Source: an uncultured Gemmatimonadota bacterium
GTDB lineage: Bacteria > Gemmatimonadota > Gemmatimonadetes > Gemmatimonadales > GWC2-71-9
Assembly (NCBI GenBank): GCA_946479805.1
Contig: CAMLHP010000024.1
Coordinates: 1 to 21,015, forward strand
Direction: 5' to 3'
Length of the DNA: 21,015 nt
Shown here: piece after piece, positions 15,029-21,015 of the stretch
Layout: every line of letters begins with the position of its first letter
Position numbering within the stretch: position 1 is the stretch's first letter
Notes under the pieces: generated by a model
The model's input: the letters and a program-made list of their open reading frames with translations, nothing else
Databases searched by the model: none
Told to the model about the DNA's origin: nothing
Made by a program: the position numbers and the translations under genes

Positions 15029-15302
15029 CAACCGCGGAACGTCAACCGCAGAACTGGAACCGCAGAACCGGAACCGCAGATTTCGCGGATTTGAACTGCC
15101 GATTGTCCGAGAAAATTCGGGCACTATCGATCTGGCGGGCGCTGCAAGTTGTTGTGGAAGAAACGCCGGACCTCGGCGGATCACCCAGAAAAACAACAGA
15201 CTGACCTCCGCCAGGGTATTGGTCGACAGCAACACCTTCGCCCAATCGGCAGTTCAAATCTGCGAAACCTGCGGTTGCGGTTGCAGTTGCGGTTGTCGTT
15301 GC
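15029..15302 (-). repeat. Structured repeat element, copy 2 (inverted, complete)
   Basis: This fills nearly all of the 296-base gap between the hydrolase and EamA genes. Arms of 32 bases at 15074-15105 and 15243-15274 are complementary at 30 positions, with both mismatches wobble-type. Inside lie hairpins TCCGA/TCGGG (15106-15121), CTGGCGG/CCGCCAG (15132-15138 with 15208-15214), AGTTGTTGT/ACAACA-ACT (15147-15155 with 15193-15202) and an apical CGCCG-GACCT-CGGCG (15164-15178). The arms continue outward as AACCGC units (15029-15073) and GCGGTT units (15275-15302). The element therefore folds as one long interrupted hairpin. It is homologous to copy 1 in the opposite orientation. Confidence 0.85.
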
Positions 15303-15307
15303 ATTCG

Positions 15308-16168
15308 CTACGCCCGATGTCGCGCCGAGAGCACCAGAGCTATCCCGCCCAGGACGGCGACGCCCGACAGCACCAGCCGAGGGCTCACCGACTCGCCCAG
15401 GAACACCACCGCGCCCAGCGCGGCGATGACCGGCACGCTGAGCTGCACCATCCCGGCCTGGGTGACAGCGAGGTGCCGGAGAGCGCGGTACCAGATGGCA
15501 TACCCCAGCCCCGAGGTGATCGCTCCAGAAATGACCGCCAGCGTCACGCCGGTCGTGGTACCATGCGCGTTGCCGATGTGCACCAGGCTGAGCAGCAGCG
15601 CGAGCGGTACGCTGAGGATGAAGTTGCGCGCGGTGGAGGTGAGTGGATCGGTGCCGCCCGACCCTGCTATCGAATAGACCCCCCATGCCACACCCGCCAC
15701 CGCCATCAGCGCCAACCCGACGAGGTCAGGACGGGTAACCGAGGGAAGCGTCAGCAGTGCCAGGCCGGCGGCGGCAAGCAGAAATCCCAGCCATCCCCGG
15801 GGACCCGGCCTTTCTCCCTTCATGAGTCCCCAGCCGATCATGGTGATCTGCACAACGCCGAAAAGAATCAGGGCCCCGACGGCAGCACCTATGCGCAGGT
15901 ACGCAAACGAGAACGGCGCTGCGTAGGCAAATAGCGCGACGGGAGCGACGACCCCTCGGCCCCGCCAGGCAATGGCCTGCCCCGGCTGCCTCCACGCCAG
16001 AAGTGCAAGCATCAACGCGCCGGACAACAGCCGGATGGTGGTGAAGGAGGCGGCGTCGAGCTGATCGGCACCCAGCGCCATGCGGGTGAGAATGGAGTTG
16101 GCCGCGAACGCGACCAGCGCGGCCAGGGTAAGGCCGGCGGCCTCGGCCCCGTAGCGGGAGTCGGTCAC
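15308..16168 (-). CDS. EamA/DMT family transporter
   Basis: 286 residues with about ten hydrophobic helices in two EamA repeats. Helix-loop wording such as [43 protein letters not shown] (first half) and [38 protein letters not shown] (second half) is typical of drug/metabolite exporters. The GTG start at 16168 overlaps the stop of the upstream acetyltransferase in a GTGA junction, so the two are translationally coupled. The C-terminus ends a few bases from repeat copy 2. Substrate unknown; pairing with an aminoglycoside-acetyltransferase-like gene could hint at export of toxic small molecules, but EamA proteins have very diverse cargo. Confidence 0.92.
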   Translation of the reverse strand: MTDSRYGAEAAGLTLAALVAFAANSILTRMALGADQLDAASFTTIRLLSGALMLALLAWRQPGQAIAWRGRGVVAPVALFAYAAPFSFAYLRIGAAVGALILFGVVQITMIGWGLMKGERPGPRGWLGFLLAAAGLALLTLPSVTRPDLVGLALMAVAGVAWGVYSIAGSGGTDPLTSTARNFILSVPLALLLSLVHIGNAHGTTTGVTLAVISGAITSGLGYAIWYRALRHLAVTQAGMVQLSVPVIAALGAVVFLGESVSPRLVLSGVAVLGGIALVLSARHRA

Positions 16169-16659
16169 TCGCCGGTTCGGGGCGGGCGGGCCGGAATATC
16201 AAAGTGCATCACGTCCTCACGTGCACCGAGCTTGGTGTACAGCGCAACTGCAGGGTCATCGCCGTAGTCCGCCTGCACAAATATCACATATGCCCCACGA
16301 TCGGCTGCAATTCGCTGAAGCTCTGCGATCAGCGCCGAGGCTATCCCTTCGCGCCGGTGGGCCTGGTCCACCGCGAGGTCGTAGATGTAGATCTCGCTCC
16401 GCTCCTGCTCGTACTTCTGCAGTTCGTAGGCGGCGAGCCCGCCGAGTACCATATCGCCGTTCACTGCCGCCAGGGCGATGAAGTAGTCGCTCCCCAGCAG
16501 CCGGTCGCGATATGCGGCACTGGGCCGAGCCTGCGAGAAGGTGCCGACCTCGTTGAACGCCTCGCCGAACATCGTGAGAAGGCCGTCCCAGAGGCCCCCG
16601 TCGCCGGGTTCCAGCTGGCGGATGTTCCAGGGCCCACGAACAGAGTCAGGTCGAGTCAA
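16165..16659 (-). CDS. aac(3)-I: AAC(3)-I-like aminoglycoside 3-N-acetyltransferase
   Basis: 164 residues of the GNAT fold, strikingly like the gentamicin-resistance enzymes AAC(3)-Ia and relatives, as I remember them. Shared stretches include [47 protein letters not shown] and, most distinctive, [17 protein letters not shown] followed by REDVMHFDI. Residues 101-107 are the acetyl-CoA loop. Enzymes of this class acetylate the 3-amino group of 2-deoxystreptamine in gentamicin, sisomicin and fortimicin. The only plausible start is TTG 16659, with no clear ribosome binding site and a promoter-like CATAAT a few bases upstream, so the message may be nearly leaderless. No attC site, IS or integron gene is nearby, and codon use looks like the neighbours, so this appears to be a chromosomal environmental homologue. 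Resistance activity is inferred. Confidence 0.85.
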   Translation of the reverse strand: MTRPDSVRGPWNIRQLEPGDGGLWDGLLTMFGEAFNEVGTFSQARPSAAYRDRLLGSDYFIALAAVNGDMVLGGLAAYELQKYEQERSEIYIYDLAVDQAHRREGIASALIAELQRIAADRGAYVIFVQADYGDDPAVALYTKLGAREDVMHFDIPARPPRTGE

Positions 16660-16664
16660 GGATA

Positions 16665-16694
16665 CTTGACATTATGTAAAGGTCGCTTTACTTT
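16665..16694. promoter_or_regulatory. Palindromic operator overlapping a divergent promoter
   Basis: CTTGACATTATGTAAAG (16665-16681) is an imperfect palindrome, 7 of 8 pairs around a central T. It contains TTGACA (16666-16671), a perfect sigma-70 -35 box, followed after 17 bases by TACTTT (16689-16694) as a poor -10 for the rightward membrane protein/XRE pair. On the other strand the same palindrome contains CATAAT, a candidate -10 for the acetyltransferase. A natural candidate binder is the XRE protein encoded at 17134-17346. Confidence 0.5.
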
Positions 16695-16720
16695 ACGCTC
16701 GACTCTCACTGGAGCCGTCG

Positions 16721-17137
16721 ATGCTAGCCGCTGTCGGTCGTGCCGCCCGCCCCCCGGGCACAACGCTTTACGGAATCTACGTCGTGGCAATTGCCGTCTC
16801 GCTCATGGGCAACCTGCTGGTAAGGCTTGGCGCCGAGGGCGGCTGGCTGCCGGCCTGGGGCCGGGCATCATTGGCTACAGCAACAGCGCTTCCACTGCTC
16901 GCCACAGCCGTGCTTTTCTGGAAACTGCTGCGGAGCGAGCTGGACGAGATGCTGCAGCGCATCGTGCTGGAGGGCATGGCATTCGGGCTGGTGGTGTACC
17001 TCCCGCTTGCGGCACTCTACGTGAACCTGAGAACCGCCGGCGTGTGGACTCCCCGGCTGGATCCGCCCGATCTGCTGATGATCCCCGCGTTGCTGGTGGC
17101 AGCAGGTATCATCCTCTCCTGGCGGCGGCACGCATGA
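16721..17137 (+). CDS. Small four-helix membrane protein of unknown function
   Basis: 138 residues, ATG 16721 with GGAG six bases upstream. Four hydrophobic segments are seen: LYGIYVVAIAVSLMGNLLV, ALPLLATAVLFWKLL, VLEGMAFGLVVYLPLAALYV and LLMIPALLVAAGIILSW. A conserved-looking cytoplasmic stretch, LRSELDEMLQRIVLEGMAFG, separates helices 2 and 3. I do not recognise a characterised family. Proteins of this size and layout are regularly encoded just before YozG/YgzD-type XRE regulators, and here the stop overlaps the regulator's ATG (ATGA). It could sense or gate the regulator at the membrane, but that is inference. Confidence 0.85.
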   Translation: MLAAVGRAARPPGTTLYGIYVVAIAVSLMGNLLVRLGAEGGWLPAWGRASLATATALPLLATAVLFWKLLRSELDEMLQRIVLEGMAFGLVVYLPLAALYVNLRTAGVWTPRLDPPDLLMIPALLVAAGIILSWRRHA

Positions 17138-17346
17138 AGAATTCGCTCCCTGCCCTGCGAGCGGGAGAGGGTTGGTCCCAGGCCGACCTGGCGGAAAGGC
17201 TGGGCGTGTCGCGACAGACGGTGAACGCGCTCGAGCGAGGCAAGTACGATCCCAGCCTTCCCCTCGCGTTTCGGATCGCGCGGCTCTTCAGGCGCAGCAT
17301 CGAGGAGATCTTCGAGCCCGAAGACCAGGATCAGGGGAGGGTGTAG
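17134..17346 (+). CDS. Short XRE-family helix-turn-helix regulator
   Basis: A 70-residue DNA-binding protein that is almost only a Cro/C1-type HTH. WSQADLAERLGVSRQTVNALERGKYDPSLPLAFRIARLF is the near-invariant core of the YozG/YgzD class, ending in the usual SIEEIFEPE. Start ATG 17134 overlaps the membrane protein stop, so the pair is translationally coupled. Residues 6-13 (PALRAGEG) differ from the usual RELRAERG. The pair probably represses itself through the palindrome at 16665-16681 and may also control the divergent acetyltransferase. It ends 16 bases inside the convergent DUF3224 gene. Confidence 0.93.
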   Translation: MKNSLPALRAGEGWSQADLAERLGVSRQTVNALERGKYDPSLPLAFRIARLFRRSIEEIFEPEDQDQGRV

Positions 17347-17717
17347 AGCAGTTCGTACGAGTGCTTTCCGCCCTCGATGGTGATGGTCATGCTCCCCGCG
17401 AGCCCAGTGAGGTCACCGGTTCCGGAATCGGGCACCACCTCCACCCGCAGCTCCATCTTGCCGCCCTGCATCCGGCCCAGATGCTGCAGCACGAAGCTTC
17501 CCTGCTTGCCGCCCAGCGTTCCCGTCACGACTTCCATGGCGACGTAGCCAGCCGATCCTTCCACCGGCGACTGCACACCCAGCATCTGCCCGGTGCTGTG
17601 CGCCTCGAGGTCGCCACGAAACCGCTTGTCCAGCGCCAGCCGGCCGATAGAGGCATCTGTGGTGTCGTCCGCCGCGAACGGCGTGACCTTGACCTCGAAT
17701 GTGCCGCGCGCTGTCAT
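17331..17717 (-). CDS. DUF3224 domain protein
   Basis: 128 residues from ATG 17717, chosen because AGGAGC stands six bases upstream and because MTARGTFEVKVTPF is the usual family opening; the open frame to 17753 is ignored. Conserved blocks: DASIGRLALDKRFRGDLEAHSTGQML, AGYVAMEVVTGTLGGKQGSFVLQHLG and a C-terminal GLAGSMTITIEGGKHSYELLYTLP. The family is predicted to form a small beta-barrel resembling allene oxide cyclase and has no established reaction. There is no signal peptide, so it is cytoplasmic. Its 3' end overlaps the convergent XRE gene by 16 bases. Confidence 0.9.
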   Translation of the reverse strand: MTARGTFEVKVTPFAADDTTDASIGRLALDKRFRGDLEAHSTGQMLGVQSPVEGSAGYVAMEVVTGTLGGKQGSFVLQHLGRMQGGKMELRVEVVPDSGTGDLTGLAGSMTITIEGGKHSYELLYTLP

Positions 17718-17742
17718 CCGTTGCTCCTGTTGGGCATGAAGT

Positions 17743-17768
17743 GCGGGGGCCATGTTTTCCGCCCCCGC
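17743..17768 (-). terminator. GC hairpin downstream of the lipoprotein gene
   Basis: GCGGGGGC (17743-17750) and GCCCCCGC (17761-17768) form a perfect 8-bp stem around a 10-base loop, 16 bases after the lipoprotein stop (leftward). There is no U-run, so it would be an atypical terminator, or it may be an RNA 3'-end stabiliser upstream of the DUF3224 gene. Confidence 0.5.
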
Positions 17769-17784
17769 TCCAGATCGTCAACCG

Positions 17785-18417
17785 CTACTCGATCTCCCGC
17801 CGGGCCCACGCCCTGACCGGATCCAGCCAGGCTGCCACCGGCCGGAAAAAGGTGCCGTGCCCCAGCCCGAGGCTCAATGCCACTTCCCGGTATTCCGATC
17901 CAGCGGTCCGGTTCGCGAACATCGGCTCGCAGGAAACACCCAGCGTGTCACTGGTTTCGTAGAGTGAGAGCATCCTTCCATTTACATGGAGGTCCGGCTC
18001 GAAGGCCCAGGGTCCGCACGCCCCCATGAACACAAAGCCGACGTCGGGCTGCTGCAACTTTGCCGAAGCGAGTATCGCCATCCAGCCGCCCTTGGAGAAA
18101 CCGACGACAGTGATGGACTCGGGCGGCACTCCCAGAGCGAGCAGGCTGTCCACCTGCTGCGCCACGTGGGTCGCAAAGGAATCGGAGCTCGCCGAAGGCG
18201 GACGCTGGTCACTCAGCACCACCACGCCCGGCTGCCTGAGGCTGTCGAGGATGGCGTCGTACTCATATACGCCGAACTCGGGATCGGTGGGTCGGCGTCC
18301 CTCGTCCTCGGTGATGCGGGCATGGAGGTAGATGATGTAGCGGTGGGGGGCTTCGACCGGGGTGCATCCGCCCAGCAGGCCAGCGCATAGCACGAGCAGT
18401 GGAACGACGCGAACCAT
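17785..18417 (-). CDS. Lipoprotein with alpha/beta hydrolase fold
   Basis: 210 residues from ATG 18417 (GGAG eight bases upstream; a TTG two codons earlier is less likely). The signal MVRVVPLLVLCAGLLGGC ends in a lipobox with Cys18, so the mature protein is a lipid-anchored envelope protein. The rest is a compact hydrolase: strand YIIYLHARI in place of the usual oxyanion loop, nucleophile elbow GFSKGG with Ser108, probable acid Asp157 (YETSDTLG), and His187 in LGHGTFF. This looks like the dienelactone hydrolase/BAAT-like esterase group, though the substrate is unknown. It is divergent from the ArsR gene across about 100 bases, so the ArsR protein could also affect it. Confidence 0.82.
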   Translation of the reverse strand: MVRVVPLLVLCAGLLGGCTPVEAPHRYIIYLHARITEDEGRRPTDPEFGVYEYDAILDSLRQPGVVVLSDQRPPSASSDSFATHVAQQVDSLLALGVPPESITVVGFSKGGWMAILASAKLQQPDVGFVFMGACGPWAFEPDLHVNGRMLSLYETSDTLGVSCEPMFANRTAGSEYREVALSLGLGHGTFFRPVAAWLDPVRAWARREIE

Positions 18418-18480
18418 TGACAAGGCTCCGGTACGAGGGAACTGGTGGCGGGCTCAATGTATCACTCGAAAGGTGCCCGG

Positions 18481-18509
18481 TTGACAACGCATAAGTTACT
18501 GCTTATGCA
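18481..18509 (+). promoter_or_regulatory. ArsR-gene promoter with internal palindromic operator
   Basis: TTGACA (18481-18486), a 17-base spacer and TATGCA (18504-18509) form a sigma-70-like promoter. GCATAAG (18489-18495) and CTTATGC (18502-18508) make a perfect 7-bp inverted repeat with a 6-base gap, covering the spacer and overlapping the -10 box. Such ATAAG-type palindromes are usual ArsR-family operators, so negative autoregulation is likely. Transcription would begin about 18516, at the ATG. Confidence 0.65.
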
Positions 18510-18515
18510 TTGTCC

Positions 18516-18860
18516 ATGCGGACAGCCCCGGCCGAGAACCGGATCTTCTCTGCCCTGGCCGACCCCAGCCGGCGGGGCATCCTCGAGTCGCTGACCCGGG
18601 GCGAGGCAGCCGTCAAGGACCTCACGGCGCGCTTCGACATCTCGCAACCAGCTGTATCGCAGCATCTTGCCGCACTGAAGCGCGCCGGGCTGGTAGACAG
18701 CCGGCGCGAGGGCCGCCACGTCTACTACAAGGTGGACCCCCGCGGGATGAAGCCGCTGATGGACTGGCTGTCGCACTACCGGGCCTTCTGGCCCGAACAT
18801 GTAGCCCGGCTCGGTCAGGTTCTGGAACACCGCTCGCGCCACTTGCCCTCCTGCCGCTGA
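18516..18860 (+). CDS. ArsR/SmtB-family winged-helix regulator
   Basis: 114 residues from ATG 18516 (a TTG two codons upstream is the alternative; neither has a ribosome binding site, and the promoter position suggests a leaderless message). The sequence ENRIFSALADPSRRGILESLTRGEAAVKDLTARFDISQPAVSQHLAALKRAGLVDSRREGRHVYYKVDP is a full winged helix-turn-helix. No ELCVCDL-type metal site is visible, so it belongs to the metal-independent SdpR-like branch often paired with SRPBCC or other small genes. It is followed after 75 bases by the DUF1801 gene on the same strand, probably an operon. Confidence 0.92.
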   Translation: MRTAPAENRIFSALADPSRRGILESLTRGEAAVKDLTARFDISQPAVSQHLAALKRAGLVDSRREGRHVYYKVDPRGMKPLMDWLSHYRAFWPEHVARLGQVLEHRSRHLPSCR

Positions 18861-18935
18861 CTGGCCTGTTCCTGTTCGCACTTCCCTGCATCGTCAGGCG
18901 CCGCGGGCGGCAGCACCCCTCGGAAGGATGACACA

Positions 18936-19325
18936 ATGAAGAAGTCAGCATCAGCCGCCACGGACATCGCATCTCGGCGGATCGACGAACGCATAGAGGA
19001 TCTGAGCGACTGGAGGGGCGAAGCACTCGCGCGGGTTCGCGTCCTCATCCGGCAGGCCGACCCCCAGGTGGTCGAGGAGTGGAAGTGGCGGGGCGTGCCG
19101 GTCTGGTCGCACGATGGACAGATCTGCACCGGGGAGAGCTACAAGAGCGTCGTCAAGCTCACCTTCATGAAGGGAGCGTCGCTCAAGGACCCGTCCGGCC
19201 TCTTCAACTCGAGCATGGACGGCAAGGTCCGGCGCGCCATCGACATCCATGAGGGTTACGAACTCGACGCGACGGCATTCAAGGCGCTGATTCGGGAGGC
19301 GGTGGCCCTGAACCAGAAACGCTAG
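18936..19325 (+). CDS. DUF1801 domain protein
   Basis: 129 residues from ATG 18936, with GGAAGGA about eight bases upstream. Motifs typical of DUF1801/YdhG-like proteins are seen: DWRGEALARVRVLIRQADPQVVEEWKWRGVPVWSHDGQICTGESYKSVVKLTFMKGASLKDPSGLFN, ending in RRAIDIHEGYELDATAFKALIREAV. The fold is frataxin-like in solved relatives, but the role is unknown. The protein is small and soluble, without signal or membrane segments. Placed behind the ArsR gene, it is probably under its control. It converges on the sulfatase gene with only 15 bases between stops and no obvious terminator. Confidence 0.88.
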   Translation: MKKSASAATDIASRRIDERIEDLSDWRGEALARVRVLIRQADPQVVEEWKWRGVPVWSHDGQICTGESYKSVVKLTFMKGASLKDPSGLFNSSMDGKVRRAIDIHEGYELDATAFKALIREAVALNQKR

Positions 19326-19340
19326 GACCCCGCTGAGGCG

Positions 19341-20756
19341 CTATTGCACGCTGGTCGCGTGGTCCACATCTGCTTCCCACTGGTCGAGCATGAGCCGGAG
19401 CCGCCTCACGACGTCAGGATGCTGGCCGGAAAGTTCGGTCCGCTCGCCGGGGTCATGATCGAGGTCGAACAGCAGCAACTGGCCTCCGTCCTCCAGCAGT
19501 TTCCAGCCGCCTGACCGGATTGCTCGCTGCTGCCGGTCGGGCCGGTCGATGCGCCAGTAGAGATCGCGCTCCACCGGTTCGGTCTCCCCTCGCAATACTG
19601 GAAGAATGTCGATCCCGTCGGGGGGATGTGCATTGGGCGCGAGCGTCCCGGATGCCGCGAGAATCGACGCGGTGAGGTCCATGGTAATCGCCACCTGCGA
19701 TGAGGTCCGACCGCCCGGGAGCGCACCGGGCCAGCGCATGATCAGTGGCACCCGGATCCCTCCCTCCCACAGCGTCCCCTTCCGATGGGCCAGCGGGGCA
19801 TTGCGCGACAGCCACTCGCCGCCGTTGTCGTTGGTGAAGATGACCAGCGTGGACTCGGTCAGTCCGAGGCTGTCGAGCGCGGCCAGGATCTGCCCCACAC
19901 CCCAGTCGGCCCGCTCGAGAATTCGCACATAATCCTGCCGGGTAGCGGGCAGTGAATCATCGGGCATCTGGAGCATCCGCCTTGGACCGGCGCTGCCTCC
20001 ATCCACTGGCGGACGACCGGGCGGCTCGAAGGGCCAATGCACGGCACTGAACGCGACTTCGAGGAAGAATGGCTCGCCCGCATGGCGGGAAACGAAATCC
20101 ACTGCCCGCCGGGTAAGCACGTCGGTGAGGTAGCCGGAAGCCTCGACCGGCTCGGCGTTCTCGAAAAGATCGGGCAGGCCGGGCCCCCGGCGCCGGACCT
20201 CGGCCTGGTTGGTGTAGTAGGAGTGCGCACCGCTGAGAAAGCCGTAGAACTCATCGAATCCGTGCCGGTTGGGCGAGAACTCCGGCTTCCAGCCGAGGTG
20301 CCACTTTCCGAGGAGCCCGGTGGCGTACCCGCTGGCCTTGAGCAGGGCCGGCAGCGACGCGCCGGTGGCTGCGAGGCCCAGGTCGGCGTGTCCCGGAGTG
20401 GCTTCCAGGACCCATTCCAGCCCGGCGCGCTGCTGGTATTGACCGGTGATGAGAGCCGCACGAGTGGGAGTACACACAGCGCCGTTGGCGTACGCATTGG
20501 TGAGCCGGACTCCCTCACGGGCGAGGCGATCGATGTTGGGGGTGCGGGCGTCGGTGCCGCCATAGCTTCCGATGTCGCCGTATCCCAGGTCGTCCATGAG
20601 GATCAGGATGACAGACGGCGTGGACGGAGACGGTGGGTCGCTACGCTGGGCGGCGGCACATGCGGACAGTCCGATCCAGCCCAGAATCACCCCCGCAAAT
20701 ACAATGCGCGCGGGGAAGACTCTCCTGGCCGAGCCGGCGTCAGGCAGGCGTTGCAA
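19341..20756 (-). CDS. Lipoprotein type I sulfatase
   Basis: 471 residues from TTG 20756, which overlaps the upstream SMR stop and gives a signal peptide with a basic start ([19 protein letters not shown]) and lipobox LSAC at Cys33. The sulfatase domain has metal ligands Asp55-Asp56 ([11 protein letters not shown]), the active-site motif Cys95-Thr-Pro-Thr-Arg99 (formylglycine precursor), GKWHLG with Lys151 and His153, His240 ([10 protein letters not shown]), Asp310-Asn311 (FTNDNGGEW) and Lys326. Thr replaces the common Ser in CxPSR, which the formylglycine-generating enzyme tolerates in related proteins. It would cleave sulfate esters, perhaps of polysaccharides, at the cell surface or periplasm. 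No ribosome binding site is clear, so the start is uncertain; the annotated frame extends to 20828 without added sense. Confidence 0.92.
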   Translation of the reverse strand: MQRLPDAGSARRVFPARIVFAGVILGWIGLSACAAAQRSDPPSPSTPSVILILMDDLGYGDIGSYGGTDARTPNIDRLAREGVRLTNAYANGAVCTPTRAALITGQYQQRAGLEWVLEATPGHADLGLAATGASLPALLKASGYATGLLGKWHLGWKPEFSPNRHGFDEFYGFLSGAHSYYTNQAEVRRRGPGLPDLFENAEPVEASGYLTDVLTRRAVDFVSRHAGEPFFLEVAFSAVHWPFEPPGRPPVDGGSAGPRRMLQMPDDSLPATRQDYVRILERADWGVGQILAALDSLGLTESTLVIFTNDNGGEWLSRNAPLAHRKGTLWEGGIRVPLIMRWPGALPGGRTSSQVAITMDLTASILAASGTLAPNAHPPDGIDILPVLRGETEPVERDLYWRIDRPDRQQRAIRSGGWKLLEDGGQLLLFDLDHDPGERTELSGQHPDVVRRLRLMLDQWEADVDHATSVQ

Positions 20757-21015
20757 GCTTGAGCCCGATGATTCCGGCCACGATGAACGCGACGCTGACG
20801 AGCCGGGCCGCGTTCGCGGGCTCACCAAAGAGCACGATGCCGAGCGCCACCGTGCCCACCGCCCCGATGCCGACCCACACGCTGTAGGCCGTGCCGGTGG
20901 GCAGCGACTTCATCGCGATGCCCAGCAGCCCCATGCTGATCCCGATGGCGAGGAGTGTCAGCACGCTGGGCCAAAGCCGGGTGAAGCCATCGGTGTACTT
21001 GAGCCCGATGGCCCA
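20740..21015 (-). CDS. sugE: SMR family exporter, SugE/Gdx type (5' end outside window)
   Basis: The frame is open to the window edge, giving 91 residues of a protein normally about 105 long; roughly 14 N-terminal residues, including the catalytic Glu, are missing. The visible part begins [20 protein letters not shown] and has the remaining helices [40 protein letters not shown] and [29 protein letters not shown] and the [13 protein letters not shown] block indicate the SugE/Gdx branch, which exports guanidinium ions by proton exchange, rather than the EmrE branch. No guanidine riboswitch can be checked because the leader is outside the window. The stop overlaps the likely start of the sulfatase gene by 17 bases, so the two are probably co-transcribed. 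Confidence 0.9.
   Translation of the reverse strand, partial: WAIGLKYTDGFTRLWPSVLTLLAIGISMGLLGIAMKSLPTGTAYSVWVGIGAVGTVALGIVLFGEPANAARLVSVAFIVAGIIGLKLATPA

Noticed and set aside
13841..15210. Conserved translation WVxRRGPAFxPQQ in both repeat copies, suggesting a small protein
   Set aside because: In that frame the differences between copies are mostly non-synonymous, often at second codon positions, while base-pairing is kept. The frames also differ in start and end, so structure rather than protein is conserved.
13779..15302. The repeats as integron attC sites around a gene cassette
   Set aside because: There is no GTTRRRY/RYYYAAC pair, the copies are inverted rather than direct, and no integrase is present.

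Overview
The window is about 21 kb of high-GC, gene-dense bacterial chromosome. Several features fit a free-living soil or sediment bacterium of the Gemmatimonadota type: strong GGAGG ribosome binding sites, two Hanks-type serine/threonine kinases (one fused to a TolB-like domain and TPRs), sulfatases, an ECF42-type sigma factor with DGPF/YCII proteins, and many small stress or housekeeping families. The phylum is inferred from gene content, not proven. There are no rRNA or tRNA genes, CRISPR arrays, phage genes or intact transposases.

Left part (1-9.5 kb): a sulfatase truncated by the window edge, a VOC/glyoxalase-like protein, a GNAT acetyltransferase, a zinc-ribbon membrane-anchored Ser/Thr kinase, an exported TPR protein, a Kv-beta-type aldo/keto reductase, a large kinase-TolB-TPR protein that probably starts at CTG, and a Tat/lipoprotein DUF1460 peptidase. 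Four gene ends here carry palindromes built from tandem 7-bp units that begin in or next to a stop codon; they look like a family of gene-end hairpins.

Middle (9.5-15.3 kb): the most coherent system. A leftward operon encodes three paralogous DGPF/YCII proteins, an ECF42-type sigma factor with a C-terminal helical extension, and a MATE exporter. Upstream is TGTCGA-N17-CGAC, and a divergent TGTCGA-N17-CGTC stands in front of an exported alpha/beta hydrolase. Both match the ECF42 promoter motif as I recall it from Streptomyces, with identical spacing. This suggests one autoregulated sigma regulon of DGPF proteins, sigma, MATE and hydrolase. Two copies of an undescribed structured repeat (about 200-270 bp, inverted repeat arms, an identical apical hairpin) lie in opposite orientation on either side of the hydrolase gene. 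One copy lies exactly between the two sigma promoters.

Right part (15.3-21 kb): an EamA transporter overlapping a gene strikingly similar to AAC(3)-I gentamicin acetyltransferases; a divergent membrane protein/XRE repressor pair sharing a palindromic operator-promoter with it; a DUF3224 protein; a lipoprotein with an alpha/beta hydrolase triad; an ArsR regulator with a palindrome inside its promoter, followed by a DUF1801 gene; and a lipoprotein sulfatase overlapping a SugE/Gdx-type SMR exporter that runs off the right edge.
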